Origin: Isoperla grammatica
Lineage: Eukaryota; Arthropoda; Insecta; Plecoptera; Perlodidae
DNA length: 64,000 nucleotides
Assembly: GCA_945910005.1 (NCBI GenBank)
Contig: OX246737.1
Coordinates: 83,251,906-83,315,905 of the forward strand
Reading direction: 5' to 3'
Shown: piece after piece, positions 23,961-36,111 of the stretch
How the letters are laid out: every line of letters begins with the position of its first letter
How positions within the stretch are numbered: position 1 is the first letter of the stretch
Position numbers and translations under genes: made by a program
Notes under the pieces: generated by a model
What the model was told of the DNA's origin: nothing
The model's database searches: none
The model's input: the letters and a program-made list of their open reading frames with translations, nothing else

Positions 23961-24608
23961 AATACTGTTGTCTCTTTAATAGAAAAGTTTGTTTCAATAA
24001 TAACTATTCGATAAACAAGGGGCAAACGTTTAGTTCAGTTAAATGATCCACATGATTCGTTACATATTACTTGAATTATTTATATTATTGAAATGATCGC
24101 TTCAAGCAATGATGTAAATTATTATGTAATCTGAATGTTTTGCCATACAGGGTTGCATAAAAGGATAGGTAATGTTTGATTTTAAATTTATTAGTATTAG
24201 TATTATTATTATTATTCAGTGTATGTCTGCGACAGGACCGAGGCCTCACCAGTGCAGCAAATTTAATATGCTTTATATGACGATTGATGTATGATTATGA
24301 GGAAGGGAGGAGGGGAAGCCCGGTTCTCTAACGTAGCCTACTTCTGTCGAAAAGTACCAAGGGGACCATCGGCTTTACGTCCCATCCGATAGAACCGTGT
24401 AACTTTGACCAGTCATATAGGTTCTTGCACTAACCTGGACTGCCGAGTAGTTGACGAGAAGAACGAAGCTGTTACACGAGCTTTCGAACCCTCCAATCTG
24501 CTCTAACCAACAGTAACCAGTTTCGGACGAGAGTGGTTTCCCATCCTCTTCCTGACCTAGCTCGAGGTTGCTTAACTTCGGTGTTTGTATGGGAACCGGA
24601 ACCTATCA
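23961..24608. other. Unassigned sequence with repeat-like GC block
   Basis: Includes a short (TTA)n run at 24188-24216. A 24300-24600 block (TCGGCTTTACGTCCCATCCG) looks like a dispersed retroelement or SINE body, but no termini or reading frame could be defined. Confidence 0.3.
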
Positions 24609-25215
24609 GTACATTCACCTACTCACTACTATTGAGCAGCGTAGAACACAAGGAAACAATTAAATAATTTCTTTGTGAAAATTACCTATCTAGACCCGTA
24701 AAATAGTTATGGCTGGACTGCGACGCGAGCAGACTGATGCGTTTCACATCCGTGTACGTATAACACCAAAACTCGAATAGTTTTTGATTTTTGACTTAGG
24801 CGTGTGACTGAAAGCATTTTGTGGGAGATATGGCTCGAGCGCACGATATATACTTTATTTCGTTTACGTGACACTTTTCATAAATAAGTTATGAAATTGT
24901 AAAACAACATATAATCAAGGGCCTTTTCACCGGGACACGAAAAAGTTGATTAAAAAACTGGGCATATAATTATGTTTTTAAATTATATATCATCACTCCT
25001 AAGATAAGATCCTATAGTATACTACATTTTCGTGAACTTGACAAATATGGTCTAGAGGTCTTACTAGCACATTGACGTAAAGACTTTGAAGCTATCGGTA
25101 CACTTAGAAAAACTGTAATTTTTCTTAAGTTTTTGCAGACATATTATCAATATTTAATAACCTCCATCGAAAAAACTTATTTGAAAAAGTTAAGATCCCT
25201 AGATACATTTACCTT
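24609..25215 (+). mobile_element. AGGTGAA-TIR element, copy D, 5'-truncated
   Basis: Similarity starts inside the element (TACATTCACCTACTCACTAC) and runs to CCTAGATACATTTACCTTA. It is the most diverged copy, and the C-rich left third is missing. Confidence 0.75.
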
Positions 25216-25735
25216 AAGCATACAAGCTGGTTTTGATTCAAACCGGCTTGGTTCAAACCGTATTGGTTCACACTGGTTTGTCCACGTTTTAAAGCCCCGC
25301 ATCGGTTTTAAACAAAACTCCATTATTTTCTCTGTTTTGACAATATTTGTCTGCATATTATCCATTATAATGCAGTGTGTGTTCTGGATAAATTGTTAAA
25401 CTGCTCCATTTTTCTTCTACCTATACTTTTACCTTCCACGTATATTAATTACACTTCGTGCCTCAAATTATGTTCATCTCCACTTGATTAAACTTCTCCA
25501 TATACATACTACAGTCTTTTGTTTTCCACTTAAAGTATTCTTAATGTGTCTATATATTATAAATCTTATACGAAAAACAAATTTCATATACAGACCACCT
25601 CACTATCTACTCTCTAATAAGCTCAATATATCAGTCGGATCGTGCACTTTGTGATAAAAGCACAACATTTTCCTCAGAGGAAGATACTGTACTAAGGATC
25701 ATTTCTGAGGGCGGAGCCATGAGCTTCAACCTTAC
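25216..25735. other. AT-rich non-coding stretch
   Basis: A short direct repeat of CCGGCTTGGTTCAAACCG/CCGTATTGGTTCACACTGG occurs at 25243-25277. Nothing else is recognised. Confidence 0.45.
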
Positions 25736-25739
25736 TTAA

Positions 25740-26463
25740 AGGGGTTCTCAACCGCTACACCAAAAAAATATGTTTAACTAAGGCTGATTAGCTATGAAAT
25801 TAGCGACTAAATGAAAAGAAATCGGGTTCACCATAACCCGGGAAAAAAATATCAAAGTTAGTGATTTTCGAGCTAGGTCCCATCGGCGAAAATCTCCCAT
25901 AAGAAATAGCATTGGGACGACCTGTATGCCTTGGGACCTTGGAGGATTCTGCTCCAAAAAAAAAATGATGTAATACTTTTCGCTGCGTCTTTCTTTTCTG
26001 CGTATTTCGTATATTTTGGTTTTGTAATCGGAGCTTCCGTTCAGGTACAAAATAAAGATGTGTAATCGGGTGCTCCATTTCGTTTTGAGCGTTGCTGTGC
26101 GTTGCTGTGCACGTCGAGTCGGCGGGTGTCGACTGTCGAGTTGGTGTCAAGTAAGCCAAGCGAGAGAGAGAGAGAGAGAGTGAGAGTAGTATTGGGAGGG
26201 GAAATAGTCAACGCATGCACAATGAACGCGGTCTGCTATGCGGTGTCGAATGGAGTACACCAAGGCCGTCTAGATATATCGCTTCGAGTACACTCGCACC
26301 AAAAGCCGGCTGACACCAACAGTCGCCGCGGCAGTTAACCAGAAATTTCATTAATTAATAACAATTCACAGGTTTCAACACACGATGTGTAATGGTTCAT
26401 TATCGATTGGTGTGGTGCAGTAGATCATATGGTAAAAAATAAATCTAGCGGGTGAGAACCCCT
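25740..26463. mobile_element. 724-bp TIR element flanked by TTAA
   Basis: The left end AGGGGTTCTCAACCGCT and the right end (reverse complement AGGGGTTCTCACCCGCT) differ at one base in 17. TTAA lies directly outside each end (25736-25739 and 26464-26467). TTAA duplication is the hallmark of the piggyBac superfamily, although piggyBac ends more often start with CCC, so the class is tentative. The interior has a GA microsatellite (26161-26180) and no transposase. Confidence 0.75.
26161..26180. repeat. (GA)n microsatellite
   Basis: About ten uninterrupted GA dinucleotides inside the TTAA-flanked element. Confidence 0.9.
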
Positions 26464-26627
26464 TTAAGATTAAGATAAACTTAAACTTTTGCCCTGCAGA
26501 TATTTATAGGAAATATTTTGTGGCGCGAGGATGTTAAATATAGAAAAACGTTAATTGGACTATATTGTTGTTACTTACATAATACTGAAGATTTTCATAT
26601 CAATTATTCGTTGTCATTTGTTTTTAA

Positions 26628-26924
26628 ATGGCAATTAGGATATTACAGTTTCTAGTTGGCTGTGTTCAATGTAGACTATTCTTATATAGACTACCAATTA
26701 TCGTTCCTGTATGGACTACACTTACCCGTCCGCTGCTCAGTAGCTTCCTCACAACCGTACGGCTGCAACATCGGCTAGCCAATAGTAGTGGTGGGAGATC
26801 ACTGCTATTTTGCCTTACAAATAGCTCCGTCTTACAAACCATCAGGACAATAAAGGAAAGATGTGTCACAGAACAACTCAACAGGTGCACTAACATTCAC
26901 CGGTTAGTCGCATTCCATGAGTAA
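26628..26924 (+). CDS. Doubtful 98-codon ORF
   Basis: ATG-started frame beginning MAIRILQFLVGCVQCRLFLY, moderately hydrophobic at the N-terminus (residues 5-30), then a Ser/Thr/Arg-rich part. The opposite strand is open over most of the same interval. No domain is recognised and no splice site was chosen. It is probably a chance frame, listed because it is the only ATG-started frame of this size in the 26.5-29 kb interval. Confidence 0.12.
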   Translation: MAIRILQFLVGCVQCRLFLYRLPIIVPVWTTLTRPLLSSFLTTVRLQHRLANSSGGRSLLFCLTNSSVLQTIRTIKERCVTEQLNRCTNIHRLVAFHE

Positions 26925-27901
26925 ATATGGTAAAACTTGGATATAACGGATACTTGTTTTTACCTCCTTCTTTAAGAATACTTCCACGTACATTTAACGG
27001 TCTTTAGTATGAATAACAATATTGAAACATTATTTAAATGATTAGGAGAAGAATACTTCACATTAAAACTATGATTGATTACGTATATTTGGTCTTGAAG
27101 AAGGAATTAACAACAAGAATTTGCTATATTATATCCCAGTAAAATGGAGGCTTCTTAAAGTGCCCGTTCACCTCTTTAGCAAGTTGTTCTCTATCGTAAG
27201 TTTAACCCTAAATACCTAAACCTAAATAGTTTGGGTGTATATCACGCGGCCTATACCATCAGGTCTCCTTTGTTTATTCGCGCAATTTGCTGTTCGAGGT
27301 GGACGTTCTACGTCATGCGACCCATGTTGCCAACTCTGCGCTGCGTCTCCAGCGGGCATTGGAAAGAGGGGTGTTACTGAAGATGCGTGGTTGGTTGAAG
27401 ACATCATTGGAGGGAGAGCACTTGGTCTGACGAGATACTTTGTTCAAATGAAAGTGGTGCAGAAGGCGCGTGGTCAAGCGGATAGATACAAGATTTGTAA
27501 CAACTCACTGGAAATGTGTTTATATTTTTCTTCAATTTGTGAAATGATAATAGTATTTGTCAAGATAAGGAATATAATTAAAGTAGTTTTGTCAAATTAA
27601 GAAATAAAGTTACTTGCGCCAAACAGGTTTTCACAAAGACCTCAAGTAAAATTTCACAAACTTACGTTTGTTTGATACATCTTGGTGAAAATTCTTCTTG
27701 TTACAGGTATGTCGTTACATTAGACTACGACGTAAAATGTACTATTTGACGTATTTGTGTTTATTTCTATTTGACCTGCACTTTTATGTATTGCTATAAT
27801 GTGAAAAATAAAACGGTTTCTATTGTAGTGGACGGAAAATTTGATAACAACTATACACATGCGCTTGGCTGGATACTTTTCAGTTTTCGCCCAACCCTCC
27901 A
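26925..27901. other. Non-coding stretch, unassigned
   Basis: A GC-richer patch at 27240-27450 has frames open on both strands without ATG starts or family motifs. The rest is AT-rich. Confidence 0.4.
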
Positions 27902-29280
27902 GGGGCCTCATTCCTGTACAATTTTTTAACTCTCCTTAACTCTCGCTAACCCCATGTTAAAATGACCCCGGGTTTAACTCCTACATAGGCTTCCCTGCAT
28001 AATTCGGAGGCAAATGTGACCCTGTCTGATAGTAGGATTAAGAAGAGTTATCTCAACAATACTTTGAAATTTTGTCAACACCCATTTTGTCAACACCCGT
28101 GTGTGTAGTTTCACAAATGTCACATTTCAATTCTTTAATTGGGATATCCACCTACATAAATACGTTACTTTTATATGTTTATTGAAGTAAATAAATAACT
28201 TTGTGTATTTATAGTACATTATAAGGTCCTACATTTGTAAATATGTAGTTTTATTGAGTATTTTGTGGACGTTTTGAGGTTATTGGAATGTTTTTGTTTG
28301 TTATTGTTTTTATTTTGTCTCGTTTTTTCAACAATGTCTTCCTTCGATCGGCGTCTCAATTGCTGACTCCTGATTGGCTATTGACTAACACCGGGGTTAA
28401 GTTTGCAAATGTACTGCACTGCGATTCTGAATGAGCGACGTTAAGTTTAACGCGAACGACACTCGTCGGTAGACTTATCACGCGGTAAGTTAACGCGCGA
28501 TTCCGAACAACAATTTCGTAACGTGCGGTAAACGTATCGAAAAGAGCAGCGCCTGTTATATATTAGTTTGTTTATGTTTTCAAGACGGCTGTGTATATAA
28601 TAGAAAGTTAACCAATGAAAACGCGTGAACAAATGCAATCAATTTCAAATCAAGCTGTCAAAAACCAACACAATTCCTAACAAATCTACTCTCATCTATC
28701 TCAAAGGGATTAGAAGTATTTATCAAATTCCTTCTATGCAGTCACAAATACTGCTTGCCCTAGTCGTCTTCATTATCTAACTATTCAAGCACCCCGAAGG
28801 ATTGTGCAACATTTGCCATCATCGTTAAGTTCGTAAGTGCGATCTCTAGGCCTAGGCCTAGGGCTAGCCTAGGCAATGAATGAATGCGCGCAGCCAGCTT
28901 GAAGTCAAAGTTTCATAAGTAAGGTTATGTTACCCCTTTACATACGGTCTCCATCTCGCCATGCAATTGATGATGTTTCTTCATATTGAAATTAATTTAG
29001 AAATCCAAATATGTAACAGTTGTATCGTTTACGTACCGAAATCTTTTAATAAATCAAGTAATATAACTGAAGTGGACATTCGAAAGTCGGCCATGTTTGT
29101 TTAACGCATTTCTAACGGCAGGGGTTAGGTCCGTGATAAGTTTCTCGACAGCTGTATCGACGCCTGTCGTTATGAATAGATCGGGAATCGCGTCGTTACG
29201 TTTCGGCCTACCGTAACGACAAGGATGCTGCGTTAAAGTGATCACAGCCATTCAGAATCGCACTGCTGGAATCAGACCCC
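27902..29280. mobile_element. Probable composite inverted-repeat element
   Basis: GGGGCCTCATTCCTG at 27902 and GGGGTCTGATTCCAG (reverse complement of the right end, 29280) match at 12 of 15 bases. Inside, TGCGATTCTGAATG at 28420 is repeated inverted at 29249 and followed on both sides by TTTAACGC-like sequence. This suggests one element (about 28406-29280) or two related ones. A short palindromic GGCCTAGG cluster lies at 28848-28874. Limits are uncertain and there is no transposase. Confidence 0.4.
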
Positions 29281-29475
29281 AGATGCGCAAGGCAAGGTTA
29301 CACGACACTCCGGGGTAAGGTGTTGCCAAACGTACAACGTTGAGCGGGCTGCATAACACATTTAACCACTAATTACGTGGAACTCGAATCATTTTCGGTG
29401 AAACTGTTATTGAATATGTGTTCTATATACCAACTTGAGTGTCTTGGTACACATTGCAGTAAGAGGTGAACGAAA

Positions 29476-30312
29476 AGGTGAATCTACCCCCCTGAAAAAA
29501 CACTTTCGCTACGAATTACTTGTAAATGTGTATGTGTGACGTATGAAGTGTATCCCTCCTCCCCCCCACTACCACAACTCCGACCGACCTCCGTGCGCTT
29601 CGTTCTGATTTCAGTTGAGCGCTGGCTCTGGTCAAAGCAAGGTCACGTCTAACGAGGCGCCGCTCGGCTTACTTAGTGTCATAGTTCCCTCCATTACTAG
29701 GATTGCATCTGTACATTTGCGTTCTCAACTTCTGTTGAGCGGTGCTAGGACACAAGGAGACAATTTCTTTGCGCAAATTACCTGTCTAGACCCGTAAAGT
29801 AGTTACGGCTGGACTGCGACACGAGCAAACTGGTGCGCTTTACATCCGTGTACGTATTTCACCAACACTCGAAAAGTTTTTTACGTAGGCTTGAGACTGC
29901 AAGCATTTTGGGAAGATAAGGGTCGAGTGCATGATATGCACTTTATTTCTTGTAAGTGACTCTTTTCATAATTAAGTTATGGAATAGTAAAAACAGCATA
30001 TACTCAAGTGCCTTTTCACCGGGACACGAAAAAATTCATTAAAAAATCTGGTCTCATAATTGTGTTTTAAAATTGTATACCATCATTCCTAAGATAGCAA
30101 CCTATAGCATACTACATTTTCGTGTACTTGACAAATATGGTCTAGAGGTGCTGTTACATGAACGTAAAGACTTTTGAAGCTATCGGTACACGTAAAAAAT
30201 AGAGGTGTAAATTTTTTTTAAACCACTTTTTGCAGACATTATATCAATATTTATCAACCTTCACCAAAAAAACTTAATTTAAAAAAGTTAAGTTACCTAG
30301 ATAACTTCACCT
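29476..30312 (+). mobile_element. AGGTGAA-TIR element, copy E
   Basis: Full-length and nearly identical in plan to copy A: AGGTGAATCTACCCC start, CCTCCCCCCCACTACC run, and AGATAACTTCACCT end. Confidence 0.85.
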
Positions 30313-31140
30313 TAAGAAACCAAATTTTAAATTTGCAGGCAAACATAGTTGCTTTCAACTCAACCCATGGATCCTATAGTGCAAGACTACAAGATTTTTT
30401 TTTAAATACCAGAATTACGGGCTTAAGGCTATTCCTCCCCTTCGCCGACAGTCTTAAAACATTTTTTTTTACAAGCTACAACAAAAAAATATCTTTACCC
30501 GAATCACCTCGAGTATGACCACAAGAAAATAAAAATAAAAACATGTTGTTTTTACGCGTACCGGCCGTATACACTTCCAACTTTACGGTGCTGGCTCCAC
30601 GGTTACAAAATACTAAATGTGACGTTTTAAATATTTTTCTCGATTTGAAATACTTATGAAATAATGACTATAAAATTACATGGCTGTAGCATAAACAGGG
30701 ACTAAACTACAACAATTTTTGTGTACCGATAAATAAACGAGTAATAATTGGAAATGTTTGATTAACAATGTATGCGGAAAGAACTGAAACCCATGTCTAA
30801 AACTTCTTAGTCATTATAAGGCATCCTTAACGTATAATTGAGAATTGACTTAGAGCCTCCAGCACTGTTATTCATCAAAATGTCAGAGAGCGAAAAAGTA
30901 CGTATTAGGTGACGCTAGAGGGGCGAGCGACACGAACCTGCTCGCACAGTGTCTGTAACTCGACTACCCAGTAACTCGGCTGCCTGCTGATACCTCGACT
31001 CGGCGCGGTGGGGGGGATGTTAGTGTGGTCACATTGCGTCATATATCAACAGCTGATAATGATTAAACAATGTGCATATTTGATAGCGGGCTGGAAGAAC
31101 TTTGACAAGAACTGTTTGACAAGAATTCTCCACATTTGAT
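30313..31140. other. Non-coding stretch, unassigned
   Basis: An open frame at 30333-30518 starts at a non-ATG codon. A TTTAAATTTGCAG acceptor-like string precedes it, but coding composition is poor. Confidence 0.4.
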
Positions 31141-31169
31141 TCTTGAGGCAGTTTGAATTAGGCGCGCGA

Positions 31170-31325
31170 CCACTGCTATTGGGTAGGCGAGAGACCAATG
31201 CTATTGGCTAGCCGATGCAGCCAGACGGTTGTGGGTAAGCTACTGAGCAACGGATGGGTCACCTATAATCCGTTATCTGTGCATGGGTTATCCACTGGCC
31301 AATTAGTGTAGTTTATATAGCAAAG
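31170..31325 (+). promoter_or_regulatory. CCAAT/TATA cluster, promoter-like
   Basis: Two inverted CCAAT boxes (ATTGG at 31178 and 31203) lie 25 bp apart inside near-duplicate strings (GACCACTGCTATTGGGTAGG and GACCAATGCTATTGGCTAGC). A direct CCAAT follows at 31299, and a TATA-like TTTATATAG at 31312-31320. The spacing fits an RNA polymerase II promoter, but no start codon or exon directly follows. It may be chance. Confidence 0.25.
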
Positions 31326-32233
31326 ATAATTGGTAGTCTATATAAGAATAGTGTATACCGGACAAAGAAATATATATGACGTATGTTTATATTGTCATAT
31401 TACCATTTTATTTATGATAGTATGTCTTGTAACTTTTGGGGAAGAGGCTCTCAAAAAGGTGATGAGTTATTTTAAAGTTGATTACATATTGACTTACCAG
31501 TTAACGACGAGTTTCGTTGATAATTGAGCTGGCCTGACAATTGGTTTGATAGTTGTACTCCTATAATTTATGATTGGAGAAGCACTATAATCAGATAGAG
31601 GACGGACAGTATATTTTACAGAAATGTTGACAATGAGTATGTATACACGTTTGTTTTCTCTAGATTGGAGAGAACTGACTGATACCGTTGTACGCTGCTT
31701 GTAACGCGATCGATAACTAGTCTGTGTCAACAGCAGGAGATTATAGCTTGAACTACTGCTGACTTTTATAGCATTCACTGTTATTTACTGCAGAGATTGT
31801 CGTGTTAATATGTTAGATCTGTACCCGGCACCTCCACCAAGGAAACATCTTTATTTATTTTAGTTCTATGCACATTGGAATGCGGTAGATTGTATTTAAT
31901 AGTATGAAGCGAGAGTGTATCAGTTGATACTGGACTTGTTTAAATAAATGTATTATTTTAATTTGTACATAGCAAATTGCGAGCACTAACAACTTATACA
32001 CAAATAAAAATGTTATTATTAATACTATATTTGAGAACGGAAACACAGATTAAAAATCCAATTAACTTTTAAAAGATACACTTAACTGCCATGTACTTTA
32101 ATTAATTTTTTTAATCCCAAAAACTTTCATTTTTAATGTGGTACGCTCACTTGGGGCGAATAATGACGCTCTTTACTTTATTCGATGCCCAAGCACGAGT
32201 ATGGTTGATATCAGTTTTTGTTTGACCTTTTAG

Positions 32234-32371
32234 TGGAAATTCGATCGGGTGTGATAAAGTATGCGAGTCACATTCTGGACCAGGTGCCGGCCAAGATGTG
32301 GTATAATGGCTCAAGTGATCCCTGGGTGGAGATGATGCCTCCTGAATTCCATTTGGCAATGCGGAGTCAAG
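32234..32371 (+). CDS. Candidate internal host exon, 46 codons, unknown protein
   Basis: A pyrimidine-rich acceptor TTTTTGTTTGACCTTTTAG ends at 32233. A CAAG/GTAGAT donor follows 32371. The 138-bp interval is a multiple of three (phase 1 to phase 1) and open throughout, reading EIRSGVIKYASHILDQVPAK, then a segment with MWYNGSSDPWVEMMPPEFHL and ending MRSQ. It is GC3-richer than the flanks (CTG GAC CAG GTG CCG GCC AAG) and has an NGSS glycosylation-type site. I do not recognise the protein. The minus strand is open too (32147-32581), which is the main caution. Confidence 0.42.
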
Positions 32372-32774
32372 GTAGATTAAAAAAACGAACGGCACTGCAG
32401 GAAACTCTACTTTGCTGAAAACAAATGAATTACTGACCATCGATATCAAGGAAGTTGTTTTGAATTTTATTGGGGAAATAATAACCCACATGGTGTAAAC
32501 GGAATACATGCATGTCACGAAGAAAAAGTCTAGCCTAATTTTTGAAATTGAAATAATTTCGGTAACTGATAAATAAAACACGTTTCACGTTACTGAGTTT
32601 TTTCTTTTTTTTCCCTTTTTATTTTCAGAAAAAAGTAAAATGATTCTCGACTGTTAATTGTGAGGCGCCCCCACAGAGAGAATGAGTCGTCTCCAGACCC
32701 TTATTTCTTGTATAAACATCGAAGTTCTATCAACTGCGTGTATACGTGTGATGTCGTATTGGCACTATTCCTTA

Positions 32775-32850
32775 CAGAGGCCTACATGGGTAGTAGCACG
32801 CAAAGCTCTAGTGCTGAGGGTCGCCAGTTTGACTCAACCTTCCAGCAATC
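32775..32850 (+). repeat. tRNA-derived SINE head
   Basis: TAGTAGCACGCAAAGCTCTA followed by GTGCTGAGGGTCGCCAGTTTGACTC has the layout of a degenerate tRNA: an A-box-like start, then a B-box-like AGTTTGACTC (GGTTCGANTC consensus) about 40 bp later. It is not a functional tRNA because the stems are broken. The 3' tail was not defined. Confidence 0.4.
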
Positions 32851-32905
32851 ATTACAAGTTCTATTAAAAGCCTTCCTCAGTCTTACCTCTCACATTCCTC
32901 CCTAA

Positions 32906-34140
32906 ATATTAAATAACCCTAATAAATCAAGTTAGTCATTAGTCACTTGACGAGGGCACATTATGCAAAGCTAAGTGAATTCAAAAGTTACTAGAACATG
33001 CTGTCAATTAAAAGTTAAGCAGTGTTGAAAATGTATTAATGCGTATTGTTTGTTAAATCAGAGGTTTATTGTATTGAACGAGTATTGCATTGACGATTTT
33101 TGTTAATTTTAGTGTTTTGAAACAATCTATTAATTTTTCATTTAAAAAAATATCACTTTTGGGGTGGATAACAGAGCAAGTTCAAACAAACAGAGATCCT
33201 AAACTTTAATAATATTTACTGAATTAGGCCCTCTATATATTTTTTTCATGTATAACTGGGAACATTTTTACCTCTTTAGTGAATTTTGTATAATGGTGTA
33301 TTTGTTTTCATGTGATATTTTCTTTATGTACGCGTGAAACGTGCGATGACAATACACGTAACCGCAGTGTGTGTTGCCGCAATTGACAAAATAAATTGGC
33401 ATATGAATGTCAAATAGCTTACTAAATTTCACGTTGTTTGTCCGTTGGACATGTGGTAGAAATATTTCAGTTCATTTGTGTAACTGATCAAAACGTAGCA
33501 TACGAGTCCGGCGTCAGACACATAGTGATCGCAGCAACAAAATAAAACGTGTAAAATATACAAAAGTATTGTATCTGTTATGGTCAACATAGCAGCGTGT
33601 TATTATTCATTGTCAACTATGTTATACACATAAATAACATTTATAATTTGAGCCTTAAATATTTCACTCATTAAGTAGAAACAAGATGAATAAGTTACTT
33701 ATGTTATAGTTGAGCTAAAGTGTACACAAAGAATATTAATCAATCTCAGTTATTATTGATATTACTTGCTCGAAGAAAATTAAAATGAATCACTATATAT
33801 GTATATAAAACATTCACATCATATATTTCGATAATTTACAAAACGTAAGTAAATGTATACTTTTTCCCCATCCTTATGTTTCTACTAAAAACAAGTATAT
33901 CCAATATTCTCTCAATTTCCTCATTTTTCAGCTAGTATATTTTGCTAGTGTTTTAAAAATATTTAGTGCTAACAATAAACTAAAAAAGAAAACAAATCCC
34001 TTAATTTACATTTAAGCTTCATTCGATCAGATTATACACATCGGTTGACAGATATCCCTGATTTATTTAATTAAATATAAATGTCAATTTATATGAATCA
34101 GTGTTCAATATCTGTACGTCAAAATTGCAACATTTTCACA
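32906..34140. other. AT-rich non-coding stretch
   Basis: No gene, repeat or structured element recognised. Confidence 0.5.
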
Positions 34141-34152
34141 TTTGCATCTCAG

Positions 34153-34240
34153 TCGTGCCACAGATTGCTCGGCGAACAAACAGGAGTGGATGAACCGGCA
34201 GCAGTGCGGGACAGGGAATGCGTTCCATAAATTCAATTAA
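34153..34240 (+). CDS. Candidate terminal exon, unknown
   Basis: After an acceptor-like CACATTTGCATCTCAG (ending 34152), one frame (codons from 34154) reads ATDCSANKQEWMNRQQCGTG and stops at TAA 34238-34240. AATAAA follows at about 34272. Codons are GC-richer than the surroundings. In the phase left by the 32234-32371 exon the same DNA would read VVPQIARRTNRSG and stop at 34191, so the two candidates join only in that shorter reading. No family recognised. Confidence 0.25.
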
Positions 34241-34614
34241 TTAATTTAAAATTTCAGCCCCTTGACAGTTTAAATAAAGCACGTGAAATAATTGAGCTGT
34301 GGCAGGTATGCGCATTGTGAAATATTTCTTGGTCGTGCGTTTTTGATTGGGCGAAGTCCAAGGTCAGTAAATCTCCCGGCGGGAGCTCGTCAACCTTTAC
34401 CAAACCCCCGCCAGGGGATTGGCGGACCTGAAACGTGGCCACATGGTTACTCACTGGATTAGTTCCGAGTGAGAAAAAAATTGAAAACGTGTGTTTATGT
34501 GATTAAAGCCACTAGCAAGTAAATTAATGTATAACAATCAATTTATGACATTTTCCTACGGCATTTAAGTAACTGCAACTCACGGCCACTCAAAATAGAC
34601 TAGGTACATTGCAA

Positions 34615-34696
34615 GGTCCACTTGATCTCCGACTAGCGGAGGCTCGTCGAACTTGCGAGTTTGACGATCCTCCGCTAACCGGAGATCAAGTAGACC
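34615..34696. repeat. 82-bp hairpin between direct repeats
   Basis: Arms of about 39 bp (GGTCCACTTGATCTCCG at the left, mirrored by CGGAGATCAAGTAGACC at the right) pair with only a few mismatches around a short loop. AGGTACATTG just before and AGGATACATTG just after are near-identical direct repeats, suggesting a small foldback insertion. Confidence 0.7.
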
Positions 34697-34699
34697 AGG

Positions 34700-35640
34700 A
34701 TACATTGTGGTAGCAAGAAAATACACTATTTGAGGAGAAGTTTTCTGTTATTGTTAAATGGCGCAGATAAGGAGGTTGCTTATCAGCGCTATCTATTTTT
34801 TAGCTTCAGTCTCCAATATAGAACAAGACAAATAAACTGTGATCCTGGGATTACATCCAAGTTGAAACTATTTATTATTATCACATTGTTAATAAATACA
34901 GATTTCAATTTAACATTGTCTGGGCAATTCGTATTTTAATCTAGATCGACTTAGAATAATAAAATCAATATATTATGTAATTAACTGTACTTTCTCATTT
35001 CGTCCTTATATGCAGCAAAAGAATGATAAGTAATCCCATTATGAACGTTGTAATTAGTCACTTTTAATTTGTAGCATTGAATGGTATAGTAGTGATAAAT
35101 TAAGGTTGCCGTGACACTCATAGCTGTAAGAGTCCGCAGTTTGTATGTGAAGAAGAAAAATGGTTAGTGCATAAAGTGAATACTAGAGTTATATATTTAT
35201 TATATACCAACTCATTTACAAACACGGATTTTAATTGCGAGGTCAATATACAAATTTTAATGTGCTTTGTTACTATGACGACTCTAATGTCACAATTTAC
35301 ATATATCTAGGTATAAATAAACTCCAGAAGAAAATAATAACCAATGCGTAAACCAATAAACTCACACGAAAATGTGCCACGTAGCATTAATATTATTTTA
35401 TATACCAAAATATGTGCTACTGGGTAATGTTAATAAATAGGCGTTAAGAAATACTTGGGTATCCCGTACAATATATTTGATTTATGTATTTAATTAATAT
35501 CTCTTAAATTTCCATATAAAATTGTTATAAAATATAAACATGATCAATCACCTTCTGTATTGTAAGACTGTACCTGACAGTTGTCAATATATTATATTTG
35601 AGCATAACAATAACTACAATATTCATTATACAAATAAGAA
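34700..35640. other. AT-rich non-coding stretch
   Basis: No supported gene or repeat. Confidence 0.5.
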
Positions 35641-35648
35641 TTCAGAAT

Positions 35649-35867
35649 TTATTAACGCCTAGTTCCAAAACTGAACACTTTTCACTTTTATCAATTTGTC
35701 TTCATCAATTCCTTTGGAAGTGTTTGCTTCTTAGGTTTTAATGGCTTTTCGCGCTCTTTTTCCCCCGCTGTGCCATTCAGACGTTGTGATTCCTTTCCTT
35801 GAATGCCTGACACTCCTGTTACCCTGTTACTAGTAGCGCCCGTCACGCACTCTGGTGTCGAGCGCAG
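35649..35867 (-). CDS. Candidate lysine-rich terminal exon with poly(A) signal
   Basis: A minus-strand frame is open for 58 codons (35867 to the TGA at 35691-35693). Its C-terminal half reads GIQGKESQRLNGTAGEKERE and then KPLKPKKQTLPKELMKTN, strongly basic and hydrophilic. An AATAAA (TTTATT at 35649-35654 on the plus strand) lies about 40 bp beyond the stop, as expected for a 3' end. Acceptor candidates (CTAGTAACAG, AGTGTCAG) have weak pyrimidine tracts. It could be the last exon of a nuclear or cytoplasmic protein of unknown family. Confidence 0.33.
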
Positions 35868-36111
35868 TTACTTCAAACGCCTCCGCATACAAATTACATT
35901 CCACTGCGAGAGCTCGACTCTCGAAGACTAAAACAAACACATTCCGGTGTATGTTTTAATGTTCGCTGAGGAAATTAAATTATGTTCTAGTTATTTAGAC
36001 ATTCGTAACGAAATCTAACTAAATAAATAAATATACTATTTCCATCCAGTCTTTACTTCGTAGTGTTGAAATTCAGCTGCTGCACGTCCACCTATCCGGC
36101 GAAACACCCAA

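Noticed and set aside
27235..27600. 121-codon frame
   Set aside because: Begins at GTG, overlaps an open minus frame, and has no recognisable domain.
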